Position numbers and translations under genes: made by a program. The notes beneath the pieces were generated by a model, which did no database searches, was not told the origin of the DNA, and saw only the letters and a list, made by a program, of their open reading frames with translations. A stretch of DNA of 33,128 nucleotides from HTCC5015 sp051747425. GTDB lineage: Bacteria > Pseudomonadota > Gammaproteobacteria > HTCC5015. This document shows, piece after piece, positions 6,081-13,723 of the stretch (position 1 is its first letter; each line of letters begins with the position of its first letter). Location: positions 1 through 33,128 of the forward strand of contig JBNJGD010000018.1 in assembly GCA_051747425.1 (NCBI GenBank), read 5' to 3'.

Positions 6081-7912
6081 AGCAGAGCCAGTCCCAGGAC
6101 GGTGGCGGCGAGAAAGATCAGTGTCATGGGCGTGCCCACGCGCAGGTAGTCGCCACTCTGATAGCCGCCCGCTCCCATGGTCAAGACATTGACCGGATGG
6201 GTGGGCAGGATAAAGGCGTTGGTGGTGGAAAGGGCAATGGCCAGGGCGAACAGGCGTGGGTCGCTGCCCAGTTCCGTGGCCGTGTTGATGGCCACGGGCA
6301 CCAGCAGCACGGTGGCGCCGACATTGGACAACAGCAGCGAGGCCAGGGCACTGATGATGCACAGTGCGGTCAGGGGCAGCAGGTAGGACGGGCTGTCGGT
6401 GAACAGTGCCAGCAGACCGCTGGCCAGCCACTGGGCCGTCCCCGAGTGTTCGGCGGCCAGGCCCAGTGGAATCAGCCCGGCCAGTAAGAAGACGGTTTTC
6501 CAGCTGATGGCGCGGTAGGCCTCGTCGATCGACAGCACATTGAGCACCACCATGGCGATGGCACCGATCATTAACGCCACGGCCAGTGACAGGGGGCTGA
6601 ACCAGACAAGACCCAGTGCCAGGCCCAGACAGCCCAGGGCGGTTTTGATGCGGCGGTTGCCCTCTTCGCCTTCCCCCGGTTTGCGCTTTTTGCTGCGCGG
6701 GAAGTCCGTCGTCATCAGCGCCAGGTTGCGGTTTTTTTCCAGGCGCTCGATGCTGCGCCACTTGGCGTGGCAGATCAGCAGGTCGCCGGGGCGCAGCACC
6801 AGCTCGCGCAGGTGTTTGTAGTGGGTTTCCTCGCCGCGTTGTACGGCCAGCAGGGCGAGACCCAGTCTGCTGCGGATGTCGATGTCACCCACGCTCTTGC
6901 CTACATAGTCCGAAGTGGCGGGTACCACCAGCTCGGCGATACCGGCTTGCTGTTGTTTGAGCGCATCGGCAAAGACTTCCAGTTCACCGGAGACCTTGCC
7001 CCGACTTGCGTTGGCAAACTGGTTGATATGCCGGTTGTGGCCGAGCACGGCGACCACGGTATTGGGGGGCAGGGCGACATCCTTGGCCGGGGCTACCCGG
7101 GCCTGGTCGTCGATTTGAACGCCGATAAAGCGGATGCGGTAGGCGCGTTCGAGCACGCCCAGTTTGCGTCCGGCCAGTGGCGAATCGCCGGGGATGATCA
7201 GCTCGTAGATGTCCGAGTCGATGCCGTAGAAGGTCTGGAAAAAAGTGGAGGTCCGCTGACTGGTCTCCTGCGCTGTTTGCCGAGGCAACAGGTGGTGGCC
7301 GATGGTGGCGAAAAAAAGCAGTGTTACCGCCAGCAGGACCAGCCCGATGGGGGTGACTTCAAACAGCTCGAAGTGGGCCATCTCCGGGGGCAGCAGGTCG
7401 TTGAGCAAAATCAGGGGGCTGGACCCAATGGTGGTCAGGGTGCCGCCGGCGATGGCGGCGAAGGCCATGGGCATCATCAGGCGCCCCCTGGGCAATCCGG
7501 CGCGGTTGACGAGGCGCGTCACCAGAGGGGCCATCAGGGCCGCCGAGCCAATGTTTTGCAGAACGCTGGCCGCTAAACCCGCAGTGCCCGAGACCAGCAA
7601 CATCAGCTGGCGTTCGCCCCGGTGGCGGTAGTTGAGCAGGTAGTTGAGCAGATGGTTCATCAGGCCGCTGCGCTGCAGCCCGGAGCCAATGATCATCACC
7701 GCCATCAGGGCAATCACCGCGTTACTGGAAAAACCGCTGAAGACTTCCTCCGAGGCGATGATTTCCACCCCCGGAATCAGTGGCGTCAGACTGAGCAGGG
7801 CGAGCAATAGCAGGGCCGAGACATCCACTCGCAGCCGTTCACTGGCAAACAGCACCACGGCCAGGCCCAGCAGGGCCAGTGTGACGAGGATTTCCAGCGT
7901 CAACTCGGGCAC
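6074..7912 (-). CDS. SLC13-family permease with two RCK-C (TrkA-C) domains
   Basis: This 612-residue inner-membrane protein has two halves of transmembrane segments around a cytosolic region. The first half includes FASERLRVDVSALLLLALL and the motif QNIGSAALMAPL. The second half contains SNVGATVLLVPVAINTA, the usual paired ion-binding loops of the DASS/SLC13 fold. The central region (about 215-400) has two RCK-C-like repeats, starting around YELIIPGDSPLAGR and AELVVPATSDYVGK. It is likely a sodium-coupled anion (sulfate or dicarboxylate) carrier, and the substrate is not determinable. The start is a GTG at 7910-7912, preceded by AAGAGG on the minus strand and three bases after the trmB stop, so it is the last gene of the thiS-thiG-trmB operon. 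Its stop overlaps the roadblock gene by 7 bases tail to tail. Confidence 0.88.
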   Translation of the reverse strand: MPELTLEILVTLALLGLAVVLFASERLRVDVSALLLLALLSLTPLIPGVEIIASEEVFSGFSSNAVIALMAVMIIGSGLQRSGLMNHLLNYLLNYRHRGERQLMLLVSGTAGLAASVLQNIGSAALMAPLVTRLVNRAGLPRGRLMMPMAFAAIAGGTLTTIGSSPLILLNDLLPPEMAHFELFEVTPIGLVLLAVTLLFFATIGHHLLPRQTAQETSQRTSTFFQTFYGIDSDIYELIIPGDSPLAGRKLGVLERAYRIRFIGVQIDDQARVAPAKDVALPPNTVVAVLGHNRHINQFANASRGKVSGELEVFADALKQQQAGIAELVVPATSDYVGKSVGDIDIRSRLGLALLAVQRGEETHYKHLRELVLRPGDLLICHAKWRSIERLEKNRNLALMTTDFPRSKKRKPGEGEEGNRRIKTALGCLGLALGLVWFSPLSLAVALMIGAIAMVVLNVLSIDEAYRAISWKTVFLLAGLIPLGLAAEHSGTAQWLASGLLALFTDSPSYLLPLTALCIISALASLLLSNVGATVLLVPVAINTATELGSDPRLFALAIALSTTNAFILPTHPVNVLTMGAGGYQSGDYLRVGTPMTLIFLAATVLGLALLY

Positions 7913-7915
7913 GGC

Positions 7916-8632
7916 TCAGGCCTCTTGCGGCAGTCGGCGGTAGAGCAGATCCCAAACCCCGTGTCCCTTATTGCGCCCGCGGCGCTCAAACTTGGTCTCC
8001 GGGCGCCACTCGGGACGCGCGATGTAAGGGGGCTCGTCCGAGGTGTTGGCAAAGGCCGAATGCGGTTCGAGAACGGCCAGGCAGTGCTCGGCGTATTCGG
8101 CCCAGTCGGTGGCAATGTGCCACAGGCCGCCGGTTTCCAGCTTTTGCGCCACCAGGTCGGCAAAGGGCGTCTGTACGATCCGCCGCTTGTGGTGGCGCTT
8201 CTTGTGCCAGGGGTCGGGAAAGTAGAGCTGCAGGCGATTGAGAGCGCCGTTGCCAATACAGTGTTGCAAGACCTCGACGGCGTCGTGTTTGTAGACGCGA
8301 ACATTCTCCAGCCCGTGTTTCTCAATGGCCAACAAAAGGTGTCCGACGCCGGGGCCGTGGACTTCAATGCCGACAAAGTCGCGGTCCGGGTTGTCCAGCG
8401 CCATCTGTGCCAGCGATTCGCCGTTGCCAAAGCCGATTTCCAGTGTCAGCGGCGCCGAGCGACCAAAGGTGGCTTCGGAGTCGAGTGGCTGTCCGGGATC
8501 GAGGCCGTAGCGCGGCCAGAGTTCGTCCATGGCTCGCTGTTGGGACGGTGTCATGCGGCCCTCGCGCAGGACAAAACTGCGAATGTGCCGGCGTTTGAGG
8601 GCCTGCAGTGTGGATTCGCGGTTTTCCGCCAT
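7916..8632 (-). CDS. trmB: tRNA (guanine-N7-)-methyltransferase
   Basis: This 238-residue cytoplasmic enzyme uses S-adenosylmethionine to make m7G46 in the tRNA variable loop. The SAM site EIGFGNGESL lies near residue 65, followed by FVGIEVHGPGVGHLL. The family signature LYFPDPWHKKRHHKRR is complete, and the C-terminal TKFERRGRNKGHGVWDL is also typical. The start ATG overlaps the thiG stop codon by one base (TAATG), so translation is probably coupled. The thiG-trmB order is common in gammaproteobacteria and probably reflects shared transcription rather than a shared pathway. Confidence 0.95.
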   Translation of the reverse strand: MAENRESTLQALKRRHIRSFVLREGRMTPSQQRAMDELWPRYGLDPGQPLDSEATFGRSAPLTLEIGFGNGESLAQMALDNPDRDFVGIEVHGPGVGHLLLAIEKHGLENVRVYKHDAVEVLQHCIGNGALNRLQLYFPDPWHKKRHHKRRIVQTPFADLVAQKLETGGLWHIATDWAEYAEHCLAVLEPHSAFANTSDEPPYIARPEWRPETKFERRGRNKGHGVWDLLYRRLPQEA

Positions 8633-9420
8633 TAGAAAAAGGTGCCGTCGAGCGGGGATGAAGCCGAGGCGTAGCGGCGCCGAGGCATGCGTCCGGCGAG
8701 AAAGGCCTCGCGCCCCGCCTCAATACCCTTGCGCATGGCCGAGGCCATCAGCACGGGGTCTTGGGCCTGGGCTATGGCGGTGTTCATCAGTACGCCGTCG
8801 CAGCCGAGTTCCATGGCCACGGTGGCATCCGAGGCAGTGCCTACGCCGGCATCGACGATCACTGGCACCGAGGCATTTTCGATGATGGTCAGAAGGTTGT
8901 ACTTGTTCTGGATGCCCAGGCCCGAGCCGATGGGGGCGGCCAGGGGCATCACGGCGACGCAGCCGATGTCTTCGAGGCGCTTGGCGATGATGGGATCGTC
9001 GGAGGTGTAGACCATCACTTCGAAGCCGTCCTCCACCAGGGTTTTCGCGGCTTCCAGGGTGGCGGTGATGTCCGGGTAGAGGGTTTTTTCGTCGCCCAGC
9101 ACTTCCAGTTTCACTAGGTTGTGGCCATCGAGAAGCTCCCGGGCCAGTCGGCAGGTGCGCACAGCGTCGTCGGCGGTGTAGCAGCCGGCGGTGTTGGGCA
9201 GAATGGTGTAGCGGTCTGGCGGAATGACATCGAGCAGGTTGGGTTCGTCGGGGTTCTGGCCGATATTGCTGCGGCGCAGGGCCACAGTGACGATCTCTGC
9301 GCCACTGGCGCCGATGGCGTCGCGGGTCTGGTCGAAATCGGCGTATTTACCCGTGCCTACCAGCAGGCGCGAATCAAAGCGGCGCTCGCCGATACAGAGC
9401 GGTTGTTTTTGTTCAATCAT
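8632..9420 (-). CDS. thiG: Thiazole synthase
   Basis: ThiG builds the thiazole phosphate moiety of thiamin from deoxyxylulose 5-phosphate, the dehydroglycine imine and ThiS thiocarboxylate. The 262-residue (beta/alpha)8 enzyme is of normal length. Visible landmarks are LLVGTGKYADF near the N terminus, LLDGHNLVKLEVLGDEKTL with the Schiff-base Lys, and the phosphate-binding APIGSGLGIQN and VDAGVGTASDA loops. The frame is open further upstream across thiS, but ATG at 9418-9420 (MIEQKQPLCIGER) fits the family, so I used it. It lies seven bases after the thiS stop. The stop overlaps trmB. No thiamin-pyrophosphate riboswitch was seen upstream of the operon. Confidence 0.95.
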   Translation of the reverse strand: MIEQKQPLCIGERRFDSRLLVGTGKYADFDQTRDAIGASGAEIVTVALRRSNIGQNPDEPNLLDVIPPDRYTILPNTAGCYTADDAVRTCRLARELLDGHNLVKLEVLGDEKTLYPDITATLEAAKTLVEDGFEVMVYTSDDPIIAKRLEDIGCVAVMPLAAPIGSGLGIQNKYNLLTIIENASVPVIVDAGVGTASDATVAMELGCDGVLMNTAIAQAQDPVLMASAMRKGIEAGREAFLAGRMPRRRYASASSPLDGTFF

Positions 9421-9427
9421 TGTCTGG

Positions 9428-9640
9428 CTAACCTCCGCCAATGGCGTGGACGATTTCCACCGTATCGCCCTCGCGGAGCACGGTTTCGTCGTGCTGGCTG
9501 CGGGGGATAATGTCGCGGTTGAGCTCAATGGCGAAGCGCCCGCTGCGCAGGCCGAGTTCGGCAATCAGGTCGCCGAGACTGCTGCCGGAAGGGGCCTCGT
9601 GGGGCTCGCCATTGAGGGAAATCGTAATTGAATGATCCAT
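9428..9640 (-). CDS. thiS: Sulfur carrier protein ThiS
   Basis: This is a 70-residue ubiquitin-like sulfur carrier. Its C-terminal Gly-Gly is adenylated and then thiocarboxylated to donate sulfur to ThiG. The sequence opens with ITISLNGEP, shows the typical FAIELNRDIIPRSQ segment and ends VEIVHAIGGG, with the required terminal glycines. It is the first gene of the minus-strand thiS-thiG-trmB-SLC13 operon. Minus-strand TGGTGTAAAAT at about 9649-9659 looks like an extended -10 element just upstream, but a matching -35 is not clear. ThiF and ThiH or ThiO are not in the window. Confidence 0.93.
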   Translation of the reverse strand: MDHSITISLNGEPHEAPSGSSLGDLIAELGLRSGRFAIELNRDIIPRSQHDETVLREGDTVEIVHAIGGG

Positions 9641-9799
9641 GGGATAGCGATTTTACACCAGCCCGAGAGGGGTATATAGGTGCAATCCGAGGCTTTCCCC
9701 TTGTTTCCGCTCACTTTTAACGGTTTAATGGGCGGCTAAATAAATCCGACGATTTAAATCGTAGTTTGTACTATGGGGGGAGGCCTCGGGCCTTTATCT
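9641..9799. promoter_or_regulatory. Divergent thiS / barrel-protein control region with a 14-base palindrome
   Basis: The region between the divergent thiS and barrel genes contains the perfect palindrome ACGATTTAAATCGT at 9749-9762. A possible -10 for the plus-strand gene is TACTAT at 9769-9774. If that is right, the palindrome covers the spacer and could be a repressor operator. A small hairpin, AGGCC-TCG-GGCCT, lies at 9781-9793 between a purine-rich GGGGGGAGG (9775-9783) and the ATG at 9800. I looked for a thiamin-pyrophosphate riboswitch ahead of thiS and did not find its conserved elements. Confidence 0.4.
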
Positions 9800-12229
9800 A
9801 TGCAGTTTTCTAAAATTGTAATTATGGGCGTGGCGTTGTCCGTGCTGATGGCCGGGGCGGCCCAGGCAGCGGACAACGAATGGAAAGCGAATACCGAAGT
9901 GTATTTTTCGGCGGGGGATGACCGCTCTTACTACGGTATTGCCTCTTTGATTCCTTTCTACCAGGACGGTGAGCGCATGGCCTATGCCGATGTGCGCTAC
10001 TCCGCCTCTGATGTGGACACGGACGAAATCAACCTCGGTGCGGGCTTTCGCCAGTTCAATGCGGACCAGACGGCCATCATGGGTGTCTACGGCGCTTACG
10101 ACTACCGCGAGAGTGCGACCAAGCGCGAGTACAACCAGATCACCCTCGGTGGTGAGTGGCTGACCGATACCTGGGATTATCGCGCCAATTTCTACTTCCC
10201 CGTGAGTGATGACAGCTACGAGATCGGCAAGGCCGAGGACGATATCACGGAAGAGAGCGAATTCAGCGGCCACGAGTTGGTGCGAACAACCACCACCATC
10301 GGCGGCGGCACCATTTATGAAGAGGCCCTCAGCGGCGGCGATCTGGAAGTGGGCCGGTTGATGTCCTTTGATAATTTCGAGATGCGGGGCTATCTCGGCG
10401 CCTATCGCTTTGGTGCCGATGTCGTTGGCGATACCACGGGTGCCCGCGCGCGCCTGGAAATGCGCCCGCTGAAGAATTTCACCCTCACCTTCACCCTGGA
10501 AAACGACGACCTCTACAAGACCCGCGGCCTGATGGATTTCCGCTGGGCCTTCGGCCGCCGGGCCGAGCCCGGTGGTATTCGCAGCCTGCACGAGCGCATG
10601 ACCCAGTTTGTCTATCGCGATATCGATATCCGTGAGACCTCCCGCATTGAGGAGGACAAGCGTACGGTCAATGATGGCACGGTGAAGGTGGAAGTCGACA
10701 CGCCGGTAGACAGAATCGCCCATATCGACAACACCGCCGAAGCGGGTGGTGATGGCACGGCGGAGAACCCCTACTCCAGTGTGGCGGAGTGCCAGGCGGC
10801 CTCGGCCAGCGATGTGGGCTGTACCTCGGATGAAGAAATCACCAAGAACATCTTTATCCACACCGGTGACTCCGTGCTGCTTGATGAAAACAACCAACCT
10901 CTGGAGGACCAGTCCGATGCGGTGGTCTACGAGGCCAGCCTGGAAATTAAACAGGGGCAGCGTCTGGTAGGCGATGGTGCCAAAGTCGACAGCAATGTCT
11001 TTGAGGGTGTCACCAACGGCATCGCGCCCATCATTGGCTACGACGGTAGTGGCGACAACTACATCCTCAAGCTGGATAACCAGTCCGAAGTCTTCGGCGT
11101 GCAATTGGGTACTACGAGATCCGAAGTTAACTGGCAAGCCGCGGATACGGCGATCCTCGCCGACAGTGTCAGCGGTGTAAATGTCCAGAGGGTGTTCATC
11201 AACAGTGCTCCCGGTAATGTGTTCGCTAAGGGTGTGCACTTCACGGCAGCCGCTGGGCAACAGTTGCTGCGCAATTCCCTGGACGATGTGGGTATCAACG
11301 GCGCGAATACTGGCGTTTTGATTGAAGCCGAGGGCGGCGGTACGGCCACTTCCGGATTTACCCGGCAGCGTTTGAATTTCGAGAATGTCTCCATCGCCAA
11401 TGGCGAGGTAGGCGTGCACATGCGGGCCAATGGTGGCGGTGCTGTTAAACAGGATATTTTCTGGGCGGAAAACACCCGCGAGGACAACGCCTTCCAGAAC
11501 ATCATTCAGAATAATACTCGGCAGGGTATTCTGGTACAGGGCGATGGTGCCAGTACCCTTACCGAGCAGGACATCGAACTGCGCGATATCTCCATCATTG
11601 CCAATGTTGGAGCGGGCATCGAAATGGATCTGGAAAATGTTATTGACGACGAAGCGTCGACTCTTAAGCTGGAGCGCGCCAATCTGGTAGGTAACGAAGG
11701 TGGTGGCCTTTGGTTCAAGACCAACGGTGGCGTGGGCAATGCCATTATTGAGGAGTCGGTGATTGCCGCCAATATCAACAATCCTAGTCAGGAAACACAA
11801 CAGCCGTTGCCCGGTGATAAAACTGGCTTTGGCATAACGATGGAGGCTGAAGCCGGTATTGGAAGCACGGTTCAAGAACTGACTATACTCGGCGAAGAGG
11901 TAGACGAGGACAGCGATGAAGTCACTCGTGCTGCAACCCAGATTTTCGGGCATGGTATTGGGAAGCCGCAAATTTTCTTCGACGCTACAGCCGGCCCGGC
12001 GAACAGCTCCATTGGCCAGCGTCTAAATTTGGATGATTCGGCAGATATCAATAACAACGCCGCTCGTTTCACCGAGCAGGACGGCCAATTTGTGTTAGAG
12101 GAGCTTCCGAATAGTACGCATCCCCATGTCAATACTTGTGAGCAGCCGGGCAGTGGGGGCACCGTGGAGCAGCCGGGTATCGGTTCTGCACCTCAGGGCA
12201 TCCAGGTGACACCACAGTGTGCGTTCTGA
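9800..12229 (+). CDS. Outer-membrane beta-barrel (inverse-autotransporter-like) with beta-helix passenger
   Basis: This is an 809-residue exported protein. A signal peptide ends at about AGAAQA (residue 23). Residues about 25-270 are alternating amphipathic strands typical of an outer-membrane barrel, such as ANTEVYFSAGDDRSYYG, MAYADVRYSASDVDTDEINL and IMGVYGAYDYRESATKREY. They resemble the inverse autotransporter (intimin/invasin) barrel. After a linker, residues about 315-770 look like a right-handed parallel beta-helix (repeated short strands and turns, AEAGGDGTAENPYSSV onward) rather than the Ig-like passenger usual in that family. Two Cys pairs are visible, one near the barrel-helix junction and one at the C terminus (NTCEQPG, TPQCAF). 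I chose ATG 9800 because the signal peptide starts there; ATG 9773 would add nine residues. It may act in adhesion or surface polysaccharide binding, which is inference. Confidence 0.75.
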   Translation: MQFSKIVIMGVALSVLMAGAAQAADNEWKANTEVYFSAGDDRSYYGIASLIPFYQDGERMAYADVRYSASDVDTDEINLGAGFRQFNADQTAIMGVYGAYDYRESATKREYNQITLGGEWLTDTWDYRANFYFPVSDDSYEIGKAEDDITEESEFSGHELVRTTTTIGGGTIYEEALSGGDLEVGRLMSFDNFEMRGYLGAYRFGADVVGDTTGARARLEMRPLKNFTLTFTLENDDLYKTRGLMDFRWAFGRRAEPGGIRSLHERMTQFVYRDIDIRETSRIEEDKRTVNDGTVKVEVDTPVDRIAHIDNTAEAGGDGTAENPYSSVAECQAASASDVGCTSDEEITKNIFIHTGDSVLLDENNQPLEDQSDAVVYEASLEIKQGQRLVGDGAKVDSNVFEGVTNGIAPIIGYDGSGDNYILKLDNQSEVFGVQLGTTRSEVNWQAADTAILADSVSGVNVQRVFINSAPGNVFAKGVHFTAAAGQQLLRNSLDDVGINGANTGVLIEAEGGGTATSGFTRQRLNFENVSIANGEVGVHMRANGGGAVKQDIFWAENTREDNAFQNIIQNNTRQGILVQGDGASTLTEQDIELRDISIIANVGAGIEMDLENVIDDEASTLKLERANLVGNEGGGLWFKTNGGVGNAIIEESVIAANINNPSQETQQPLPGDKTGFGITMEAEAGIGSTVQELTILGEEVDEDSDEVTRAATQIFGHGIGKPQIFFDATAGPANSSIGQRLNLDDSADINNNAARFTEQDGQFVLEELPNSTHPHVNTCEQPGSGGTVEQPGIGSAPQGIQVTPQCAF

Positions 12230-12252
12230 TGCGGCGTTACACCTTGACGATC

Positions 12253-12280
12253 AAGCCGGGCATTGCCCGGCTTTTTTTTG
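12253..12280 (+). terminator. Intrinsic terminator after the barrel/beta-helix gene
   Basis: Arms AAGCCGGGCA and TGCCCGGCTT pair around a single T, followed by an eight-base T-run (12272-12279). This is a strong Rho-independent terminator 23 bases after the stop codon. Confidence 0.93.
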
Positions 12281-12331
12281 CCCGCTTTTGGGCTATGCTC
12301 GAATTGGGGACCCGGTAAAGGATTGGCAGCC

Positions 12332-13156
12332 ATGCCCACAAGAACGATAAATGCGATCGCTTTCATCCTGGCGGCACTCTGCGGGTTGCCCAAAAGCGCG
12401 TTGTCCCAGGAGCCCGACTACCGTTTCGCCGCCCTGCCCCCGGTGGAGTACAAGAGCCTGAACTGCGGCACCAACGAATTCCCTCCCTTCGGCTACGAGC
12501 GCAATGGTCAGGCACAGGGCGTCGAGGTCGATCTGGCCAGAGAGATTGGCCGTCGCCTGGGGATTGATATCAGTGTGGATATCTATCCCTGGCCGCGACT
12601 TCTCAAGATGATCGAAAACGGGCAGCTCGACTGCATGTTCGCCGCCTTTTACACAGACGAGCGCGAGCGCTACATGACCTATACCCGAATGCCGGTGCAT
12701 GTGTCCCGGCTGGCACTCTACACTCGGCGGGGAGAAACTTTTGAGTTCGATAAATTGGCCGACCTCAAAGGCAAACGCCTCGGCATTCTCCGGGATTTTA
12801 AAACCGTCCCGGTACTCGATGAGCGGCTCAATGGCAATTTCGCCGAGACCACCTACGGCAAGGACTTTGGCCATCTTTTCGATTTGTTGTTGGCCGGGCG
12901 TATCGATGTGGTGATCGTCAACGACGATGTTGCCAGGCACATCATCAATACTCGCGAGCTCGATCAGGTGGTGGAATTGCCCTACGCACTGTCATCCAAC
13001 TCGGCGTTTATTACCTTCAGCAAGGCGCGGGACTACAGCCACCTGATTCCCAAGGTGGAGTACGCCCTGTTTGAGATGATGGCCGAAGGGATGTATCGCG
13101 AAGTCTTCGAGCGGCACAGCAAGGGGTATTACCGGGATGGCTCCGCGACCGATTAG
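12332..13156 (+). CDS. Periplasmic solute-binding protein, family 3 (amino-acid type), orphan
   Basis: This 274-residue protein has an N-terminal signal peptide (MPTRTINAIAFILAALCG, with probable cleavage near ALSQ). It matches the bilobed SBP_bac_3 fold: LNCGTNEFPPFGYERNGQAQ, GVEVDLAREIGRRLGID, LLKMIENGQLDCMFAAFYT, then the second lobe with DLKGKRLGILRDF and LAGRIDVVIVNDDVA. No ABC permease or ATPase gene is near, so it is an orphan sensor or scavenging protein. Ligand unknown, probably an amino acid or small polar compound. The ATG at 12332 is preceded by AAAGGA about nine bases earlier. The frame is open upstream through the terminator, which I regard as non-coding. Its 3' end overlaps the convergent gmhB by four bases. 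Confidence 0.85.
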   Translation: MPTRTINAIAFILAALCGLPKSALSQEPDYRFAALPPVEYKSLNCGTNEFPPFGYERNGQAQGVEVDLAREIGRRLGIDISVDIYPWPRLLKMIENGQLDCMFAAFYTDERERYMTYTRMPVHVSRLALYTRRGETFEFDKLADLKGKRLGILRDFKTVPVLDERLNGNFAETTYGKDFGHLFDLLLAGRIDVVIVNDDVARHIINTRELDQVVELPYALSSNSAFITFSKARDYSHLIPKVEYALFEMMAEGMYREVFERHSKGYYRDGSATD

Positions 13157-13719
13157 TGGTTTCGGTCGCCTTGCCTTTCGAGCAGGGCGTCGACCACGCT
13201 GGCCAAGTCGTCGTACACGGCAACGCCCTCCAGCCCCTCACCCCTTTCCAGTGTGCGCTCGCCCTTGCCGGTTTTGACCAGTACCGGCCGGCAACCGACG
13301 GCCCGCCCCGCCTGCAGGTCGCGCAGTGAGTCGCCTACAGTCACGACCCCTTCGAGGCTGTCCAGCTCAAAGGCCTCGATGATCTGGTGGTATAACCCGG
13401 GTTTGGGCTTGCGGCAGTCACAGCTGTCTTCGGGAGCGTGGGGACACAGGAAGATGCCGTCTACCCAGCCGCCGACCTGATCGAGGAGCACATCCATTTT
13501 TTCGCACATGGCCTCAAAGGCGTCGAAATAAAAGAGGCCGCGGCCGAGACCGGATTGGTTGGTGGCTACGGCAATGCCGTAGCCGGCCCGCTTCAGGCGG
13601 GCGATGGCCTCGAGGCTGCCGGGAATGGGAATCCATTCCTCGGCCGACTTCACATACTCGTCCGAGTCCTCGTTAATCACGCCGTCCCGATCGAGCACGA
13701 TCCACTTCTGCGCGCTCAT
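13153..13719 (-). CDS. gmhB: D-glycero-beta-D-manno-heptose 1,7-bisphosphate 7-phosphatase
   Basis: GmhB removes the 7-phosphate in the ADP-heptose pathway for the lipopolysaccharide inner core. The 188-residue HAD phosphatase has the nucleophile motif VLDRDGVIN (D10 and D12), the second motif VATNQSG, the zinc loop CPHAPEDSCDCRKPKPG (Cys-x-His and Cys-x-Cys ligands) and VGDSLRDLQAG with the metal-binding Asp. It is the third gene of glyQ-glyS-gmhB, four bases after the glyS stop, with AGGAATAGGG as ribosome binding site inside the glyS end. This order is also seen in Pseudomonas. Its 3' end overlaps the convergent solute-binding protein gene. Confidence 0.94.
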   Translation of the reverse strand: MSAQKWIVLDRDGVINEDSDEYVKSAEEWIPIPGSLEAIARLKRAGYGIAVATNQSGLGRGLFYFDAFEAMCEKMDVLLDQVGGWVDGIFLCPHAPEDSCDCRKPKPGLYHQIIEAFELDSLEGVVTVGDSLRDLQAGRAVGCRPVLVKTGKGERTLERGEGLEGVAVYDDLASVVDALLERQGDRNH

Positions 13720-13723
13720 CGCC

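Noticed and set aside
9669..9684. Possible NtrC site (TATATAGGTGCA) upstream of thiS
   Set aside because: Only one half-site matches and no sigma-54 element is near.
9641..9772. Thiamin-pyrophosphate riboswitch ahead of thiS
   Set aside because: The conserved CUGAGA and downstream elements were not found on the minus strand.
9794..11971. Long minus-strand open frame (725 codons) opposite the barrel/beta-helix gene
   Set aside because: It is a shadow of the codon bias of the plus-strand gene; no domain, ribosome binding site or signal peptide is seen, while the plus strand encodes a clear exported protein.
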